NCBI GenBank assembly: GCA_026399015.1
Contig: JAPLRS010000040.1
Location: 1 to 64,000, forward strand
DNA from: Methylococcales bacterium
Lineage (GTDB): Bacteria; Pseudomonadota; Gammaproteobacteria; Methylococcales; Methylomonadaceae
Reading direction: 5' to 3'
DNA: 64,000 nucleotides
The notes under the pieces were generated by a model. The model was not told the DNA's origin. It searched no databases and worked only from the letters and a program-made list of their open reading frames with translations. Below, in pieces: positions 1 through 13,557 of this stretch; position 1 is the first letter of the stretch, and every line of letters starts with the position of its first letter. The translations under genes and the position numbers were made by a program.

Positions 1-130
1 GAGGCAGATTCCTACGCGTTACTCACCCGTCCGCCACTCGTCAGCGCCCGAAGGCCTGCTACCGTTCGACTTGCATGTGTTAAGCATACCGCCAGCGTTC
101 AATCTGAGCCATGATCAAACTCTTCAGTTT
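1..130 (-). rRNA. rrs: 16S ribosomal RNA, 5' end (gene continues past the window start)
   Basis: Reverse complement reads AAACTGAAGAGTTTGATCATGGCTCAGATTGAACGCTGGCGG...GTGGCGGACGGGTGAGTAACGCGT, the canonical 16S 5' end. Confidence 0.98.
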
Positions 131-289
131 AAATCAGTTTGTCACTTAATAAGATAAGTGACCAATCTTGGCTCGACTACAGAATTAAAACGTTTAAAAT
201 TTCTTTTATCCGTGTTGTTCTTGTGTCGATTATTTGTTAACATAATTAACTATCGCCACAAGCACCCACACAAATTATTTTGATCGTAT

Positions 290-302
290 TTTTAAAAAGC
301 GT
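290..302 (-). promoter_or_regulatory. boxA-like antitermination element in the rRNA leader
   Basis: Reverse complement CGCTTTTTAAAAA lies between the promoters and 16S; resembles boxA (TGCTCTTTAACA). Confidence 0.4.
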
Positions 303-329
303 GGAACCGAAGCCCCGTTGAGTCCGACT

Positions 330-357
330 ATTATACAGAGCCAATCTCGATTGTCAA
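330..357 (-). promoter_or_regulatory. rRNA promoter, proximal (TTGACA-16 bp-TATAAT)
   Basis: Reverse complement TTGACAATCGAGATTGGCTCTGTATAAT upstream of 16S. Confidence 0.85.
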
Positions 358-425
358 CATCTTGTTAACCTTTATTTTCAATCCCTGACCCGAAACTCTC
401 ATTGATTGTTGCGGGAAAGCCGACC

Positions 426-453
426 ATTATAACCAACTTTCATCCTTTGTCAA
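426..453 (-). promoter_or_regulatory. rRNA promoter, middle (TTGACA-16 bp-TATAAT)
   Basis: Reverse complement TTGACAAAGGATGAAAGTTGGTTATAAT. Confidence 0.85.
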
Positions 454-522
454 CTCCCTGTTGACATTATTTCTTACCTCATCCGACCAAAACACTTACC
501 GCTTGCTTCAGACCAGCCCACT

Positions 523-550
523 ATTATAGCTATCTTTTGCAACTTTTCAA
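523..550 (-). promoter_or_regulatory. rRNA promoter, distal (TTGAAA-16 bp-TATAAT)
   Basis: Reverse complement TTGAAAAGTTGCAAAAGATAGCTATAAT. Confidence 0.75.
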
Positions 551-788
551 CCCCCTTTGTCATTCACTCCTGCGAATAATTACCAACGGGATTGAAAATC
601 ATATACTTAGTCAACAATAAAAATTAGTCTCTATCTGATAGAGCCCTAAGCATGAGCCAATGGCATCACATTAATACAAATCATCACACACGAAACACTA
701 ACTCCAACACGTTTTGCTTCAAACTAGTTCTAAAACATATCGCTTATAATCCAGCCTTCACTACTACTCTAGCAAACTTGCGCTTCCC

Positions 789-858
789 TTATCAACTTTT
801 TGCTTGTTGATAAGTTTTAATCTTATTTATGTTTATTTTTATACACAAGTTATACACA
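789..858. promoter_or_regulatory. DnaA-box-like cluster downstream of mnmE
   Basis: TTATCAACT at 789-797, TGTTGATAA (rc TTATCAACA) at 805-813, TTATACACA at 839-847 and 850-858. Confidence 0.5.
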
Positions 859-892
859 TCATTATTTTTTCTCTTTTCCTATTTTTTTGACA

Positions 893-925
893 TAAAAAAA
901 GGGCAATATCAATATGCCCCTTTTT
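893..925. terminator. Intrinsic terminator after mnmE
   Basis: AAAAAAAGGGCAATATCAATATGCCCCTTTTT: GC stem with A tract and T tract. Confidence 0.75.
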
Positions 926-954
926 CATATTTACTATCAATTTTTTAAACTTGG

Positions 955-2298
955 TTACTTTCCAATACAGAAACTTGAAAAAATTCTACCTAACAACTCA
1001 TCCGAACTTACAGTCCCAGTAATTTCAGCAAAACTAATTTGCGCTTGTCTTAAATCTTCGGCGACTAATTCGCCTGCCTTATTTATTTTTAATTGAGTCA
1101 AAGCACTTTCTACAAATTCACTTCCTATTCTTATTGCCTCTATATGTCTTCTTCTTGCTAAAAAGACATTATCTGCACTTGTATCAAAACCAACAGTATC
1201 TTTGAGATGTGCTTTTAATAAATCTAATCCTATATTTTTTTTAATCGATAAATAACACTTATATCCATTTTCTGTTTTTTCTAATTTTGGATCAGTATTT
1301 ATTAAATCTATTTTATTAAAAACTTTTATAACAGGAATATTTATTGGTAATGATTTTAATATTTGATCATCTTCCTTTTCTCTTGCATCAATCAATAACA
1401 GTATTTTATCTGCTTTTTGAATTTCTAAATGCGCTCTACGAATACCTTCTTTTTCGATTAAATTTTCACTTTCTCTTATACCCGCTGTATCAATGATATG
1501 TAAAGGCATCCCGTCTAATTGAATTCTTTCTCTAAGAATATCTCTTGTTGTTCCTGCAATATCTGTAACAATTGCAGCTTCATGACCTGCTAATGCATTT
1601 AATAAACTTGATTTACCTGCATTTGGTTTACCAACTAATACAACGGTCATACCATCCCTTAGTAATCGTCCTTGTTGTGCAGTCTTTTGGATTTGTTGTA
1701 TTTTATCAATTAACCTAATAATACGATTTTCTACTATACCATCTGAAAGAAAATCTATTTCTTCATCTACAAAATCAATTGCAGCTTCAACATATACACG
1801 TAATTCTGTTAGTTCTGTGACTAGCTCATTTATTTGATCAGAAAATACTCCCTGCATCGATTTTTGTGCTGATCTTACTGATTGTTCAGTTGTACTTTGT
1901 ATTAAATCTGCGATTGCTTCTGCTTGAGCTAAATCTAGTTTTCCGTTTAAAAATGCTCGTTCTGTAAATTCACCTGGCTTAGCTATTCGTGCACCTAATG
2001 AAATTACCCTTCGTAATACCATATCTAGTACAACTGAACCGCCATGACCTTGCAATTCGAGTGTATCTTCACCGGTATAAGATGCCGGACCAGGAAAATA
2101 AAGACAAACCCCTGAGTCAATCACACTGTTATCTTCATCTAAAAATGCAGAATAAATGGCGTGTCTAGCTTTAAGGGGTTTATTGAGGATTTTTTGAGCA
2201 ATCTCAGTTACATTCGTTCCTGAGATTCTAATAATACCAACACCACCATTCCCTGGCGGTGTTGCAATTGCTGCAATGGTATATTGATGTATAAGCAA
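955..2298 (-). CDS. mnmE: tRNA uridine-5-carboxymethylaminomethyl modification GTPase MnmE (TTG start)
   Basis: IAAIATPPGNGGVGIIRISG, GKPNAGKSSLLN, DTAGIR, C-terminal FCIGK. Confidence 0.98.
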   Translation of the reverse strand: MLIHQYTIAAIATPPGNGGVGIIRISGTNVTEIAQKILNKPLKARHAIYSAFLDEDNSVIDSGVCLYFPGPASYTGEDTLELQGHGGSVVLDMVLRRVISLGARIAKPGEFTERAFLNGKLDLAQAEAIADLIQSTTEQSVRSAQKSMQGVFSDQINELVTELTELRVYVEAAIDFVDEEIDFLSDGIVENRIIRLIDKIQQIQKTAQQGRLLRDGMTVVLVGKPNAGKSSLLNALAGHEAAIVTDIAGTTRDILRERIQLDGMPLHIIDTAGIRESENLIEKEGIRRAHLEIQKADKILLLIDAREKEDDQILKSLPINIPVIKVFNKIDLINTDPKLEKTENGYKCYLSIKKNIGLDLLKAHLKDTVGFDTSADNVFLARRRHIEAIRIGSEFVESALTQLKINKAGELVAEDLRQAQISFAEITGTVSSDELLGRIFSSFCIGK

Positions 2299-2299
2299 A

Positions 2300-4009
2300 T
2301 TAACCTGCTTTTTCTATTTGCTTAGTAATATAGGATTGTTGAATTATCGATAATGTATTGTTAATTACCCAATACAATACCAATCCAGCTGGAAAAAATA
2401 AGAAGAAAATTGTAAACACGATTGGAAACATTTTCATTACTTTTGCTTGTACTGGATCAATCGGTGGAGGATTCAAACCTTGCTGAATTTTCATGGTAAT
2501 ACCCATAATAATTGGCAAGATGTAAAAAGGGTCCTGAATTGATAAATCTTGTATCCATAACATAAACGGTGCTTGACGAAATTCAACCGTCTCACTTAAT
2601 ACCCAATACAAAGCCATAAATACTGGAATTTGAATTAATATTGGTAAACATCCGCCCAATGGATTAACTTTTTCTTTCTTATATAATCCCATCATCTCAG
2701 TATTGAAGCGTTGTCTATCATCAGCAAAACGCTCTTGTAATTCCTTAAGACGTGGTTGTATTTTTCTCATTTTAGCCATTGATCTAAAACTAGATTGTGA
2801 CAATGGAAAAAATAATAATTTAATACAAAAAGTAACACCAATAATTGCAACACCCCAATTACCAACAACACCATGTATTTGGTTTAATAACCAATAAATT
2901 GGTTTTCCTATAAAAGTAAGCACACTATAGTCAACTGTTAACTCTAATCCTGTTGCTACTTGTTCCATCAATGGTTGTACTTTAGGTCCGGCAAATAATT
3001 GTGATGAAAATTGAGCAGTTGTATTATTTTCAACAGTTACCATTGGAGAATAAGTACCAATCACAAAGCGATTATCATTTAACTCTTTAGTATAAAAATG
3101 ATTTTCTTCCTGTGATGGTGGAATCCAAGCTGAAGCAAAGTAATGTTGAATAAAAGCAGCCCATCCACCCTTTGAACTTTCATTCAAAGTTTCTTCAGCC
3201 ATATCATCAAAGCTTATTTTTTGATATTTATTTTTTTCTGTATAAATAACACCGCCATCATAAGCTCTCATGCCACCAGTTAACATATTGCCTTTACTTG
3301 AAGTATCTTCAACTTTTAGTAATTGGCTATATTGTCTACCTGTCCAAACTTTTCCAGAGTCATTTTTAACAATCTGATCTAATTTTATTTCATAGCTACC
3401 ACGTTTAAATGTATAAACCTTTGAAATAACGAAACCTTGGTTATCTGTCCAAATCAATGGAACAGTTAATGTATCTTGATCAGCTGATAAGCTGTATTCA
3501 TCTCGTTCATTTGAAAACACAGTATAGTGATTAGCAGTAGCTAAACCAGCATCAGCAATTAATCCACTTTGAGCTACAAATATTTTTTCTGGAGTACTAT
3601 TGAATAAACGTATTGGAGTTGAATTAATCTCAGCAGGGGACATGCCAACTAATTCACGAAGATTATTTACAACATTATTTGATTTTTGTACTGGATAGTT
3701 CAATAAATCCAAATTGGTTACTGTACCACCTTGCAAATCAATTTCTAGTGCTATTACATCAGTTTTAATTTTAATTGTTTTTACTGTTGATGTAACAGAT
3801 GTAGCGGGTGTAACTGAATTTTGTATACCTGATTCAGTTTGTGCAGTTGATTGTGCTGTAACAGGTAAATCTTCTTTATTTTTAGTAACTTCAGGTGTTG
3901 AAATTGTTGCTACTACTGGTTTAGGGTTATAGTCTTGCTCCCATGCCTGCCACAACATAAAAATCAACATTCCAAAAGTAACAACGAGTACAAATCTTAT
4001 ATTATCCAT
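2300..4009 (-). CDS. yidC: Membrane protein insertase YidC
   Basis: [10 protein letters not shown] start; full-length YidC/Oxa1 C-terminal domain; ORF extends to 4021 but MDNIR start at 4009 is preferred. Confidence 0.97.
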   Translation of the reverse strand: MDNIRFVLVVTFGMLIFMLWQAWEQDYNPKPVVATISTPEVTKNKEDLPVTAQSTAQTESGIQNSVTPATSVTSTVKTIKIKTDVIALEIDLQGGTVTNLDLLNYPVQKSNNVVNNLRELVGMSPAEINSTPIRLFNSTPEKIFVAQSGLIADAGLATANHYTVFSNERDEYSLSADQDTLTVPLIWTDNQGFVISKVYTFKRGSYEIKLDQIVKNDSGKVWTGRQYSQLLKVEDTSSKGNMLTGGMRAYDGGVIYTEKNKYQKISFDDMAEETLNESSKGGWAAFIQHYFASAWIPPSQEENHFYTKELNDNRFVIGTYSPMVTVENNTTAQFSSQLFAGPKVQPLMEQVATGLELTVDYSVLTFIGKPIYWLLNQIHGVVGNWGVAIIGVTFCIKLLFFPLSQSSFRSMAKMRKIQPRLKELQERFADDRQRFNTEMMGLYKKEKVNPLGGCLPILIQIPVFMALYWVLSETVEFRQAPFMLWIQDLSIQDPFYILPIIMGITMKIQQGLNPPPIDPVQAKVMKMFPIVFTIFFLFFPAGLVLYWVINNTLSIIQQSYITKQIEKAG

Positions 4010-4235
4010 TCTTATTACCAATTTTTTCTGGAACAGGATCTATGCCCCCCTCATGAAAAGGGTGACATTTCAATAATCTTTTAAAGGTCATATAGAAACC
4101 AATAAAAGCACCATATTTCTCTAGTGCCTCTATGGAATAACTGGAACAGCTTGGATAAAAACGGCAGTTAGATCCAAGCAAAGGACTAATAAAGTATTTA
4201 TAAAACTTTATTATTGCTATGAGGATGAAGCGCAT
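4002..4235 (-). CDS. yidD: Membrane protein insertion efficiency factor YidD
   Basis: [28 protein letters not shown]...[13 protein letters not shown]. Confidence 0.97.
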   Translation of the reverse strand: MRFILIAIIKFYKYFISPLLGSNCRFYPSCSSYSIEALEKYGAFIGFYMTFKRLLKCHPFHEGGIDPVPEKIGNKNG

Positions 4236-4585
4236 CTGGATACCAACCTAAGCCAATGTTTTTCCAGAGAATTTCTTAATGATTCTGATGGAGCATCTAT
4301 TGCTTCTTTTCGAGCTAAAACTACAATATCGATATTACCGATACTTTGTTGTTTTAATCTAAAATTTTCCCTTACAGTACGCTTAATAATATTTCTATCA
4401 ACGGCCTTTCTGACATTTTTTTTTGCTATTGCTAAACCCAACCTAGGATGATCAAAATCATTTCTAGTTGCTAATAAAGTAAAATAAGAATCACTTGATT
4501 TTACTGGCTTATCAAAAACTTTTTTATACTCAGATGGTTTTTTTAACCGTAACTCAGAGGGAAAATTAAAATTATGCTCTATCAC
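4217..4585 (-). CDS. rnpA: Ribonuclease P protein component (GTG start)
   Basis: [29 protein letters not shown] motif; position next to rpmH. Confidence 0.96.
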   Translation of the reverse strand: MIEHNFNFPSELRLKKPSEYKKVFDKPVKSSDSYFTLLATRNDFDHPRLGLAIAKKNVRKAVDRNIIKRTVRENFRLKQQSIGNIDIVVLARKEAIDAPSESLRNSLEKHWLRLVSRCASSS

Positions 4586-4595
4586 CCAATATCAA

Positions 4596-4730
4596 CTATA
4601 CAGTTAATTGAGCGCGACCTTTTGCTCTACGAGCATTCAATACTTTACGGCCACCTACTGTTGCCATTCTTGCACGGAAACCATGAGTTCTTGCACGTTT
4701 AAGTTTACTTGGTTGATACGTTCTTTTCAT
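4596..4730 (-). CDS. rpmH: 50S ribosomal protein L34
   Basis: Not in ORF track; minus-strand translation [44 protein letters not shown]. Confidence 0.98.
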   Translation of the reverse strand: MKRTYQPSKLKRARTHGFRARMATVGGRKVLNARRAKGRAQLTV

Positions 4731-4902
4731 ATTATTTATAACCTAATGAGTTGAGTGTTAACAAAAACACATAAAAAAGACTCTGGATGATAAAATAATA
4801 TGAATAGCATGTCAATTCTGTAATTCAATGTCGGATACTATTTTACTTTAGACATTTAATTTATTTTTTCTAACTAATCCAACTATTAACGTAACTTTAT
4901 TA

Positions 4903-6219
4903 ATGAATTTAATCTGGAATAATTGTCTAACAAAACTTGAAAATGAGATTGCCAGTTCTGATTTTAGTACTTGGATAAGACCATTACAAGCTATAGAAAC
5001 TGATGGTCAAATAAAGCTTTTAGCGCCAAATAAATTTGTACTTGATTGGGTTAAACAACATTATTTTGCTAAAATTGAAGAAACAGTACATGAATTTTCT
5101 GATGGAAAATTTAATCTTACTTTTGAAATTGGTTCAAAGAAAACAATCTCTCAACCAACAAGTTCCCCTTTAAAACCTACTGAAGCAAAAAAAGTAATTC
5201 CAAATTTTCTTAATAAAGCGTTCACATTTGATAACTTTGTAGAAGGAAAATCTAACCAACTTGGCAGAGCGGCTTCAATACAAGTTTCAGAAAATTTGGG
5301 TAAAGCTTATAACCCACTATTAATTTATGGTGGATCAGGTTTAGGTAAAACGCATTTAATGCATGCTATTGGAAATGCGGTTTATCAAAAAAACCCTTCC
5401 GCAACTATCGTTTATCTTCATTCAGAAAAGTTTGTGCAGGACATGGTGCGTGCTTTACAGCAAAACTCCATTAATGCTTTTAAAGAATATTATCGAGCTA
5501 TCGATGTTTTATTAATTGATGATATTCAATTTTTTGCTGGTAAAGAACGCTCACAAGAAGAGTTTTTTCACACCTTCAACACCTTACTTGATAAAAAACA
5601 TCAAATTGTCCTAACTTGTGATAAATATCCTAAAGAGATTGTCGGTCTTGAAGATAGATTAAAATCTAGATTTGGCTGTGGTCTTCCAGTTTCTATTGAA
5701 CCACCTGATATGGAAACTAGAGCAGCTATTTTAATGAAAAAAGCATATCAAGCTAATATTGAACTTCCTCAAGATGTAGCCTTTTTCATTGCCAAAAAAA
5801 TACCTTTTAATGTTCGTGATTTGGAAGGTGCCTTAAGAAGAGTTATCGCTAATGCGCAATTTACTGGTCGTGATATTACTATTGACTTCACTCGCGAAGC
5901 TCTTCATGACCTAATTTCTTTAAAGGATAAACTAGTCAATTTAGATAATATCCAAAAAACAGTTGCAGAGTATTTCAAAATTCGTGTTTCTGATTTGTCA
6001 TCTAAAAACAGAAAACAAACCATTACTCGTCCACGTCAAATGGCAATGTGTTTAGCTAGAGAGTTAACTTCACATAGTTTTCCAGAAATTGGTGATGCTT
6101 TTGGAGGTCGAGACCACACAACAGTGATGAATGCTTGTAAAAAAATATTAGAATTAAAAGAGGCTGATATAAAAATTGCTGAAGACTACTCTAATCTTTT
6201 ACGTACCCTATCTCATTAA
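4903..6219 (+). CDS. dnaA: Chromosomal replication initiator DnaA
   Basis: [44 protein letters not shown]. Confidence 0.99.
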   Translation: MNLIWNNCLTKLENEIASSDFSTWIRPLQAIETDGQIKLLAPNKFVLDWVKQHYFAKIEETVHEFSDGKFNLTFEIGSKKTISQPTSSPLKPTEAKKVIPNFLNKAFTFDNFVEGKSNQLGRAASIQVSENLGKAYNPLLIYGGSGLGKTHLMHAIGNAVYQKNPSATIVYLHSEKFVQDMVRALQQNSINAFKEYYRAIDVLLIDDIQFFAGKERSQEEFFHTFNTLLDKKHQIVLTCDKYPKEIVGLEDRLKSRFGCGLPVSIEPPDMETRAAILMKKAYQANIELPQDVAFFIAKKIPFNVRDLEGALRRVIANAQFTGRDITIDFTREALHDLISLKDKLVNLDNIQKTVAEYFKIRVSDLSSKNRKQTITRPRQMAMCLARELTSHSFPEIGDAFGGRDHTTVMNACKKILELKEADIKIAEDYSNLLRTLSH

Positions 6220-6540
6220 TATTCACTACATCATTTTTTAGTATTCGATTGTGGATAAATACGGGTATAAACAATGACTTTTTGTTGAAAAAAGTGTGTA
6301 TAAAAAATATTAATTTTTTTATTTAATAATTGTACATAAGTTATACACATATAAAATTAGATAAGAAATATACAATAACATATTGATAATTAAGTATAAT
6401 TAGACTTATACACAGTTTTTTACGAAACTAATAGTAATAAAATAAAGAAATATAACAATATTATTATTTACTAAGATTAATACTTTCATCCGAGTCAATA
6501 ACTCTTAAAAATCATTCAGACACTAAATTAACTAAAAATT
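6220..6540. other. oriC: Candidate oriC (dnaA-dnaN intergenic)
   Basis: AT-rich; DnaA boxes: TTATCCACA rc 6250-6258, TTATACACA rc 6295-6303, TTATACACA 6341-6349 and 6406-6414. Confidence 0.75.
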
Positions 6541-7641
6541 ATGAAATTTATAATTAACAGAGAAGACATCTTGCCGGCATTACAACAAATAGTTAGCGTT
6601 ATTGAAAAAAGACAGACTATGCCAATACTTTCTAATGTACTTATAGTTGCCGAAGATAATTATTTATTTTTAACAGGTACTGATTTAGAAATTCAAATCG
6701 TCGCTAAAATTAGTCTTGTTAATGAAATTACTGGTGCTATTACTGTACCTGCACGAAAATTTTTAGATATCTGTCGATTATTACCTGCAAACGCCGAAAT
6801 CAAATTCGAATCACAAAACGATAAAGTAAAAATTGTTTCTAATAGAAGTCGATTTTCCTTAAATTGTTTACCAGCTGATAACTACCCTGAATTTTCAGAA
6901 TCAATATTGGATAATATTATTTACATCAACGCTGGTAAATTTAAAAAAGCCCTAGATAAAACGTTGTTTTGCATGGCTAATCAAGATGTACGCTATTATT
7001 TGAACGGTTTATTATTAAATATTTCAAACAGCAAACTTAAATTAGTGGCTTCTGATGGCCATAGACTTTCCATTTATGAAGATGTTTTATCTGAAGCGAC
7101 TGGTTTTGAATCTAGAATTATCTTCCCTAGAAAAGGAGTTCAAGAATTAAGCAAATTGTTAGATGATCCAGAATTAGAATTAAAAATAGAATATTCAAAT
7201 AACAATATTAAAGTCCATTTTAAAAATATTGTTTTTTCAGCTAAATTAGTAGATTCAAAGTACCCGGATTTTAGTAAGATCTTTCAGCAAGATTTTTTTG
7301 CACCGGTTCAAATTCCAAGATTATCTATCAAAGAAGCTCTTACGCGTGTTTCTATTCTTTCACATGAAAAATTAAAAGGAGTTACTTTAGACATTTCTAG
7401 TGGCAGTTTAAAAATCAGTTCCCACAATCTAGAGCATGATGAAGCAGAAGAAGAGATTTCTATTGATTATGTGGGTAGTTCAATATCAATTGCTTTTAAC
7501 GCCCAATATTTACTCGATGCTTTTTCAAATTTAGATTCTGATTTTGCTATGTTAACCATAGCAAGTAATTTAACGAGTTGTTTTATTGATGAACCAAATG
7601 AACCCACTTATAAGTTTATTGTTATGCCAATGAGACTCTAA
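6541..7641 (+). CDS. dnaN: DNA polymerase III beta sliding clamp
   Basis: MKFIINREDILPALQQIVSVIEKRQTMPILSNVLI...YKFIVMPMRL. Confidence 0.99.
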   Translation: MKFIINREDILPALQQIVSVIEKRQTMPILSNVLIVAEDNYLFLTGTDLEIQIVAKISLVNEITGAITVPARKFLDICRLLPANAEIKFESQNDKVKIVSNRSRFSLNCLPADNYPEFSESILDNIIYINAGKFKKALDKTLFCMANQDVRYYLNGLLLNISNSKLKLVASDGHRLSIYEDVLSEATGFESRIIFPRKGVQELSKLLDDPELELKIEYSNNNIKVHFKNIVFSAKLVDSKYPDFSKIFQQDFFAPVQIPRLSIKEALTRVSILSHEKLKGVTLDISSGSLKISSHNLEHDEAEEEISIDYVGSSISIAFNAQYLLDAFSNLDSDFAMLTIASNLTSCFIDEPNEPTYKFIVMPMRL

Positions 7642-7651
7642 GATCAATCAA

Positions 7652-8728
7652 ATGTCTTTAGTTAAGTTGGATATTTATTCACTCAGAAATATCCAAAAAG
7701 AATCTTTTTATCCCACTTCTACTATTAATTTGTTTTATGGTGAAAATGGAAGTGGGAAAAGTTCCATTGTTGAAGCTATCTTTATTTTAGGGCGTGCTAA
7801 ATCATTTCGTTCTCATTCAATTAAATCTGTCATAAGTTTTTCAGATACTCAATTAATTGTCTCAGCTCAACTTCTACAATCTAATGGCAATAATCTAAAT
7901 TTAGGTGTGCAATTAGATAATAAAAACATTCGTTGCCATATCAATCATCAAATCACTAAAAAAAGATCTGATTTAGCTTATGCTCTGCCATTACAAATTA
8001 TCCATCCAAAAAGTTACGAATTATTAGATGGAGGACCACAATTAAGACGCGAGTTTTTAGACTGGGGCGTATTCCATGATAATGAGAATTTTTTAACTTT
8101 ATACAGTAAGTTTAAGGTCGCTTTAAATCAGCGAAATGCATTACTCAAATCAAAGCAAGTCCAGCATATTCATGTTTGGAATAAAGAATTGATTTATTAC
8201 GGTACAATAGTTAACAGTTATCGAGATATTTATTTACAAAAATTTAAACCAATATTTTTAAATATTCTTAAATGTTTTTTTCAAATTGAAAATATTGATT
8301 TAAAACTTTTACCAGGTTGGGATACCACAATCTCATTAGAAGATATTTTATTATCAACACTTGAAAAAGATCTCCGTTATGGGTTTACTCAAAATGGACC
8401 TCATCGAGGGGATTTTCAATTAACTATTGATGATAGATTAGTAAAAGAAGTAGTTTCAAGAGGTCAGCTTAAATTATTTGTTATTAGTTTAAAACTTGCT
8501 CAAATGCAATTATTGTTAAGTGAGCAAGCTAATAACGGTTGTTTTTTAATTGATGATTTCTCAGCTGAATTAGATATCGATAATAGAGAAAAACTACTAC
8601 TTTATTTATCTAAAATGAATTGTCAGGTTTTTATAACAGCAACTGAAATTTCTGAGTTCGGAAACTTAAATAAAATTAATAACTATAAAATGTTCCACGT
8701 GGAACATGGCAATATAAAGTCAGTGTAA
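7652..8728 (+). CDS. recF: DNA replication and repair protein RecF
   Basis: GENGSGKSSIVEAIFILGRAKSFR; GPHRGDF; position in dnaA-dnaN-recF-gyrB. Confidence 0.97.
   Translation: MSLVKLDIYSLRNIQKESFYPTSTINLFYGENGSGKSSIVEAIFILGRAKSFRSHSIKSVISFSDTQLIVSAQLLQSNGNNLNLGVQLDNKNIRCHINHQITKKRSDLAYALPLQIIHPKSYELLDGGPQLRREFLDWGVFHDNENFLTLYSKFKVALNQRNALLKSKQVQHIHVWNKELIYYGTIVNSYRDIYLQKFKPIFLNILKCFFQIENIDLKLLPGWDTTISLEDILLSTLEKDLRYGFTQNGPHRGDFQLTIDDRLVKEVVSRGQLKLFVISLKLAQMQLLLSEQANNGCFLIDDFSAELDIDNREKLLLYLSKMNCQVFITATEISEFGNLNKINNYKMFHVEHGNIKSV
8691..8706. promoter_or_regulatory. parS: parS site 1 (ParB-binding), inside recF 3' codons
   Basis: Perfect 16-bp palindrome TGTTCCACGTGGAACA. Confidence 0.93.
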
Positions 8729-11188
<2,460 letters not shown>

Positions 11189-11189
11189 C

Positions 11190-11978
11190 ATGCTTACTTT
11201 CCCCCAAATTGATCCTGTCGCATTAACCTTAGGTCCTGTTAAAGTTCATTGGTATGGTTTAATGTATTTAATAGGCTTTGCCGCTGTGTATTTTTTAGGA
11301 CAAAAAAGAGCTCAAGTCCCTTGGTCTGTTATTAAACCTGAAGCGATAGAAGATCTTGTTACTTATGGGGCTATGGGGGTTATTTTAGGTGGGAGAATTG
11401 GTTATATTTTATTTTATAATTTTTCAGAGTTTTTAAACGATCCTATTATTCTGCTTAAAATTTGGCAAGGCGGTATGTCATTTCATGGAGGCATGTTGGG
11501 TGTGTTTATAGCGATGTGGTTATTTGCAAAGAAACAGCAATGTTCAATGTTTCAATTAACTGACATTATTGCACCTTTGGCTCCAATAGGATTAGGGGCA
11601 GGGCGTATAGGTAACTTTATTAATTCAGAATTATGGGGAAGATCAACAGATGTGCCATGGGCTATGGTATTTCCTAATGGTGGCCCACTTGCGCGTCATC
11701 CATCTCAATTGTATGAGGCTTTTTTAGAAGGCTTCGTATTATTTACAATCCTATGGATTTATTCAAATAAACCACGTCCAACTATGACATTAACAGGCAT
11801 GGCATTGTTTTTTTATGGTTGTTTCCGATTCTTTATTGAGTTTTATAGAATGCCAGATGCACATTTAGGGTTTGTAGCATTAAATTGGGTCACAATGGGT
11901 CAAATACTTTCCACACCAATGATTGTTATTGGCGCTGGTTTAGTGTACTGGGCTCGTAAAAATGAAATTGTTAGATAA
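11190..11978 (+). CDS. lgt: Prolipoprotein diacylglyceryl transferase
   Basis: VHWYGLMYLIGF; GRIGNFINSELWGR; HPSQLYEA. Confidence 0.98.
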   Translation: MLTFPQIDPVALTLGPVKVHWYGLMYLIGFAAVYFLGQKRAQVPWSVIKPEAIEDLVTYGAMGVILGGRIGYILFYNFSEFLNDPIILLKIWQGGMSFHGGMLGVFIAMWLFAKKQQCSMFQLTDIIAPLAPIGLGAGRIGNFINSELWGRSTDVPWAMVFPNGGPLARHPSQLYEAFLEGFVLFTILWIYSNKPRPTMTLTGMALFFYGCFRFFIEFYRMPDAHLGFVALNWVTMGQILSTPMIVIGAGLVYWARKNEIVR

Positions 11979-11987
11979 AAATAAAGC

Positions 11988-12821
11988 ATGCAGCAATATT
12001 TAGATTTATTAGAAAGAATTCGTACCGAAGGCGCATTAAAAGGTGATAGAACAGGTAGTGGCACATTATCTATTTTTGGTCATCAAATGCGCTTTAATCT
12101 GGCTGAAGGGTTTCCATTAGTCACTACTAAAAAAATTCATTTAAAATCCATTATTCATGAATTATTATGGTTCTTAAAAGGTGAAACTAGTTTAGCTTAC
12201 CTGCATGAAAACCAAGTTAATATTTGGAATGAATGGGCTGATGATCAGGGTGAGTTAGGCCCTGTTTATGGACATCAATGGCGATCTTGGCCTACAGCAG
12301 ATGGACATAAAATAGATCAAATACAGCAAATCATTGATCAACTTAAAAAGACACCTCATAGTCGTAGAATTATAGTGTCTGCTTGGAATGTAGCTGATTT
12401 ACCAGATGAAACAATTAGCCCACAAGCTAATGTTAAGTTAGGAAAAATGGCTTTAGCGCCTTGTCATGCTTTTTTTCAGTTTTATGCGGCAGATGGAAAG
12501 TTATCTTGTCAGCTCTATCAGCGTAGCTGTGACACGTTTTTAGGTTTACCATTCAATATTGCGAGTTATGCATTATTGACGCATATAGTCGCTCAGCAGA
12601 GCGATTTGGCTGTAGGGGATTTTATTTGGACTGGAGGTGATGTTCATTTGTATCTTAACCATCAAGAACAAGCTGATTTACAATTAAATCGAAAACCTTA
12701 TGCTTTACCAACTTTAAAAATAGTTGATAAACCCGAATCTATCTTTGCTTATAAATACGAGGATTTTGTCATTGAAAATTATCAGGCTCATGCGCATATA
12801 AAAGCCCCTATATCTATCTAG
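11988..12821 (+). CDS. thyA: Thymidylate synthase
   Basis: [37 protein letters not shown]. Confidence 0.98.
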   Translation: MQQYLDLLERIRTEGALKGDRTGSGTLSIFGHQMRFNLAEGFPLVTTKKIHLKSIIHELLWFLKGETSLAYLHENQVNIWNEWADDQGELGPVYGHQWRSWPTADGHKIDQIQQIIDQLKKTPHSRRIIVSAWNVADLPDETISPQANVKLGKMALAPCHAFFQFYAADGKLSCQLYQRSCDTFLGLPFNIASYALLTHIVAQQSDLAVGDFIWTGGDVHLYLNHQEQADLQLNRKPYALPTLKIVDKPESIFAYKYEDFVIENYQAHAHIKAPISI

Positions 12822-12942
12822 TTTAGTAAATTTAAAAGTACGTTAGCGGGCTTCTAGTCTTAAAAACGCTTTCACAAGATATAAGTTCAGTCTATTAAAA
12901 TAACTGAAAAATCAATAATTTATCTATAAGAGCCTAATTAAT

Positions 12943-13557
12943 ATGAATGTAATACATAAAGCCCACCCTTGGCATGGTATCAATCCAGGGGAAAATGCAC
13001 CCACCATCGTAACAGCATTTATTGAAATTGTACCTTCTGATACTGTTAAGTATGAAATTGATAAAGACAGTGGTTATCTTAAAATAGATAGACCGCAAAA
13101 ATTTTCAAATATGATTCCTACTTTGTATGGATTTATTCCCCAAACATATTGTGCAGAAAAAACGGCTGAATACGCTTCATTAATGTCGGGAAAAAATGTA
13201 CCTAAAGGTGATGGAGATCCTTTAGATATATGTGTGTTAAGTGAACGTAGTGTAACGCATGGTGATATTTTGCTACAGGCTATACCTATTGGCGGTTTTC
13301 GCTTATTAGATGGTGGTGAAGCCGATGATAAAATTATTGCTGTAATGAAAGGTGATGAGTTTTATCGACAATGGAATGATTTATCTGATTGTCCAGATTC
13401 TTATATCAATCGTCTTAAGCATTATTTCTTAACGTATAAACATTTACCAAGTGAGCCTAATATTTGTGAAATTACGGATGTATATGGTCGAGAAGAAGCT
13501 CATGAAGTTATCAAACGTTCAATGGAAGATTATCAACATCATTTTGGGTGTAAATAA
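12943..13557 (+). CDS. ppa: Inorganic pyrophosphatase-like protein
   Basis: VEIVPSDTVKYEIDKDSGYLKIDRPQKFSNMIPTLYGFIPQTYC; GDGDPLDICVLSE; DDKIIAV. Confidence 0.9.
   Translation: MNVIHKAHPWHGINPGENAPTIVTAFIEIVPSDTVKYEIDKDSGYLKIDRPQKFSNMIPTLYGFIPQTYCAEKTAEYASLMSGKNVPKGDGDPLDICVLSERSVTHGDILLQAIPIGGFRLLDGGEADDKIIAVMKGDEFYRQWNDLSDCPDSYINRLKHYFLTYKHLPSEPNICEITDVYGREEAHEVIKRSMEDYQHHFGCK

Noticed and set aside
914-1096. 60-aa ORF opposite the mnmE 3' end
   Set aside because: Lies over the terminator and mnmE coding sequence; no RBS or recognizable domain
4731-4902. rpmH-dnaA gap as the origin (Pseudomonas-like position)
   Set aside because: No DnaA-box matches seen there; boxes are in dnaA-dnaN and downstream of mnmE
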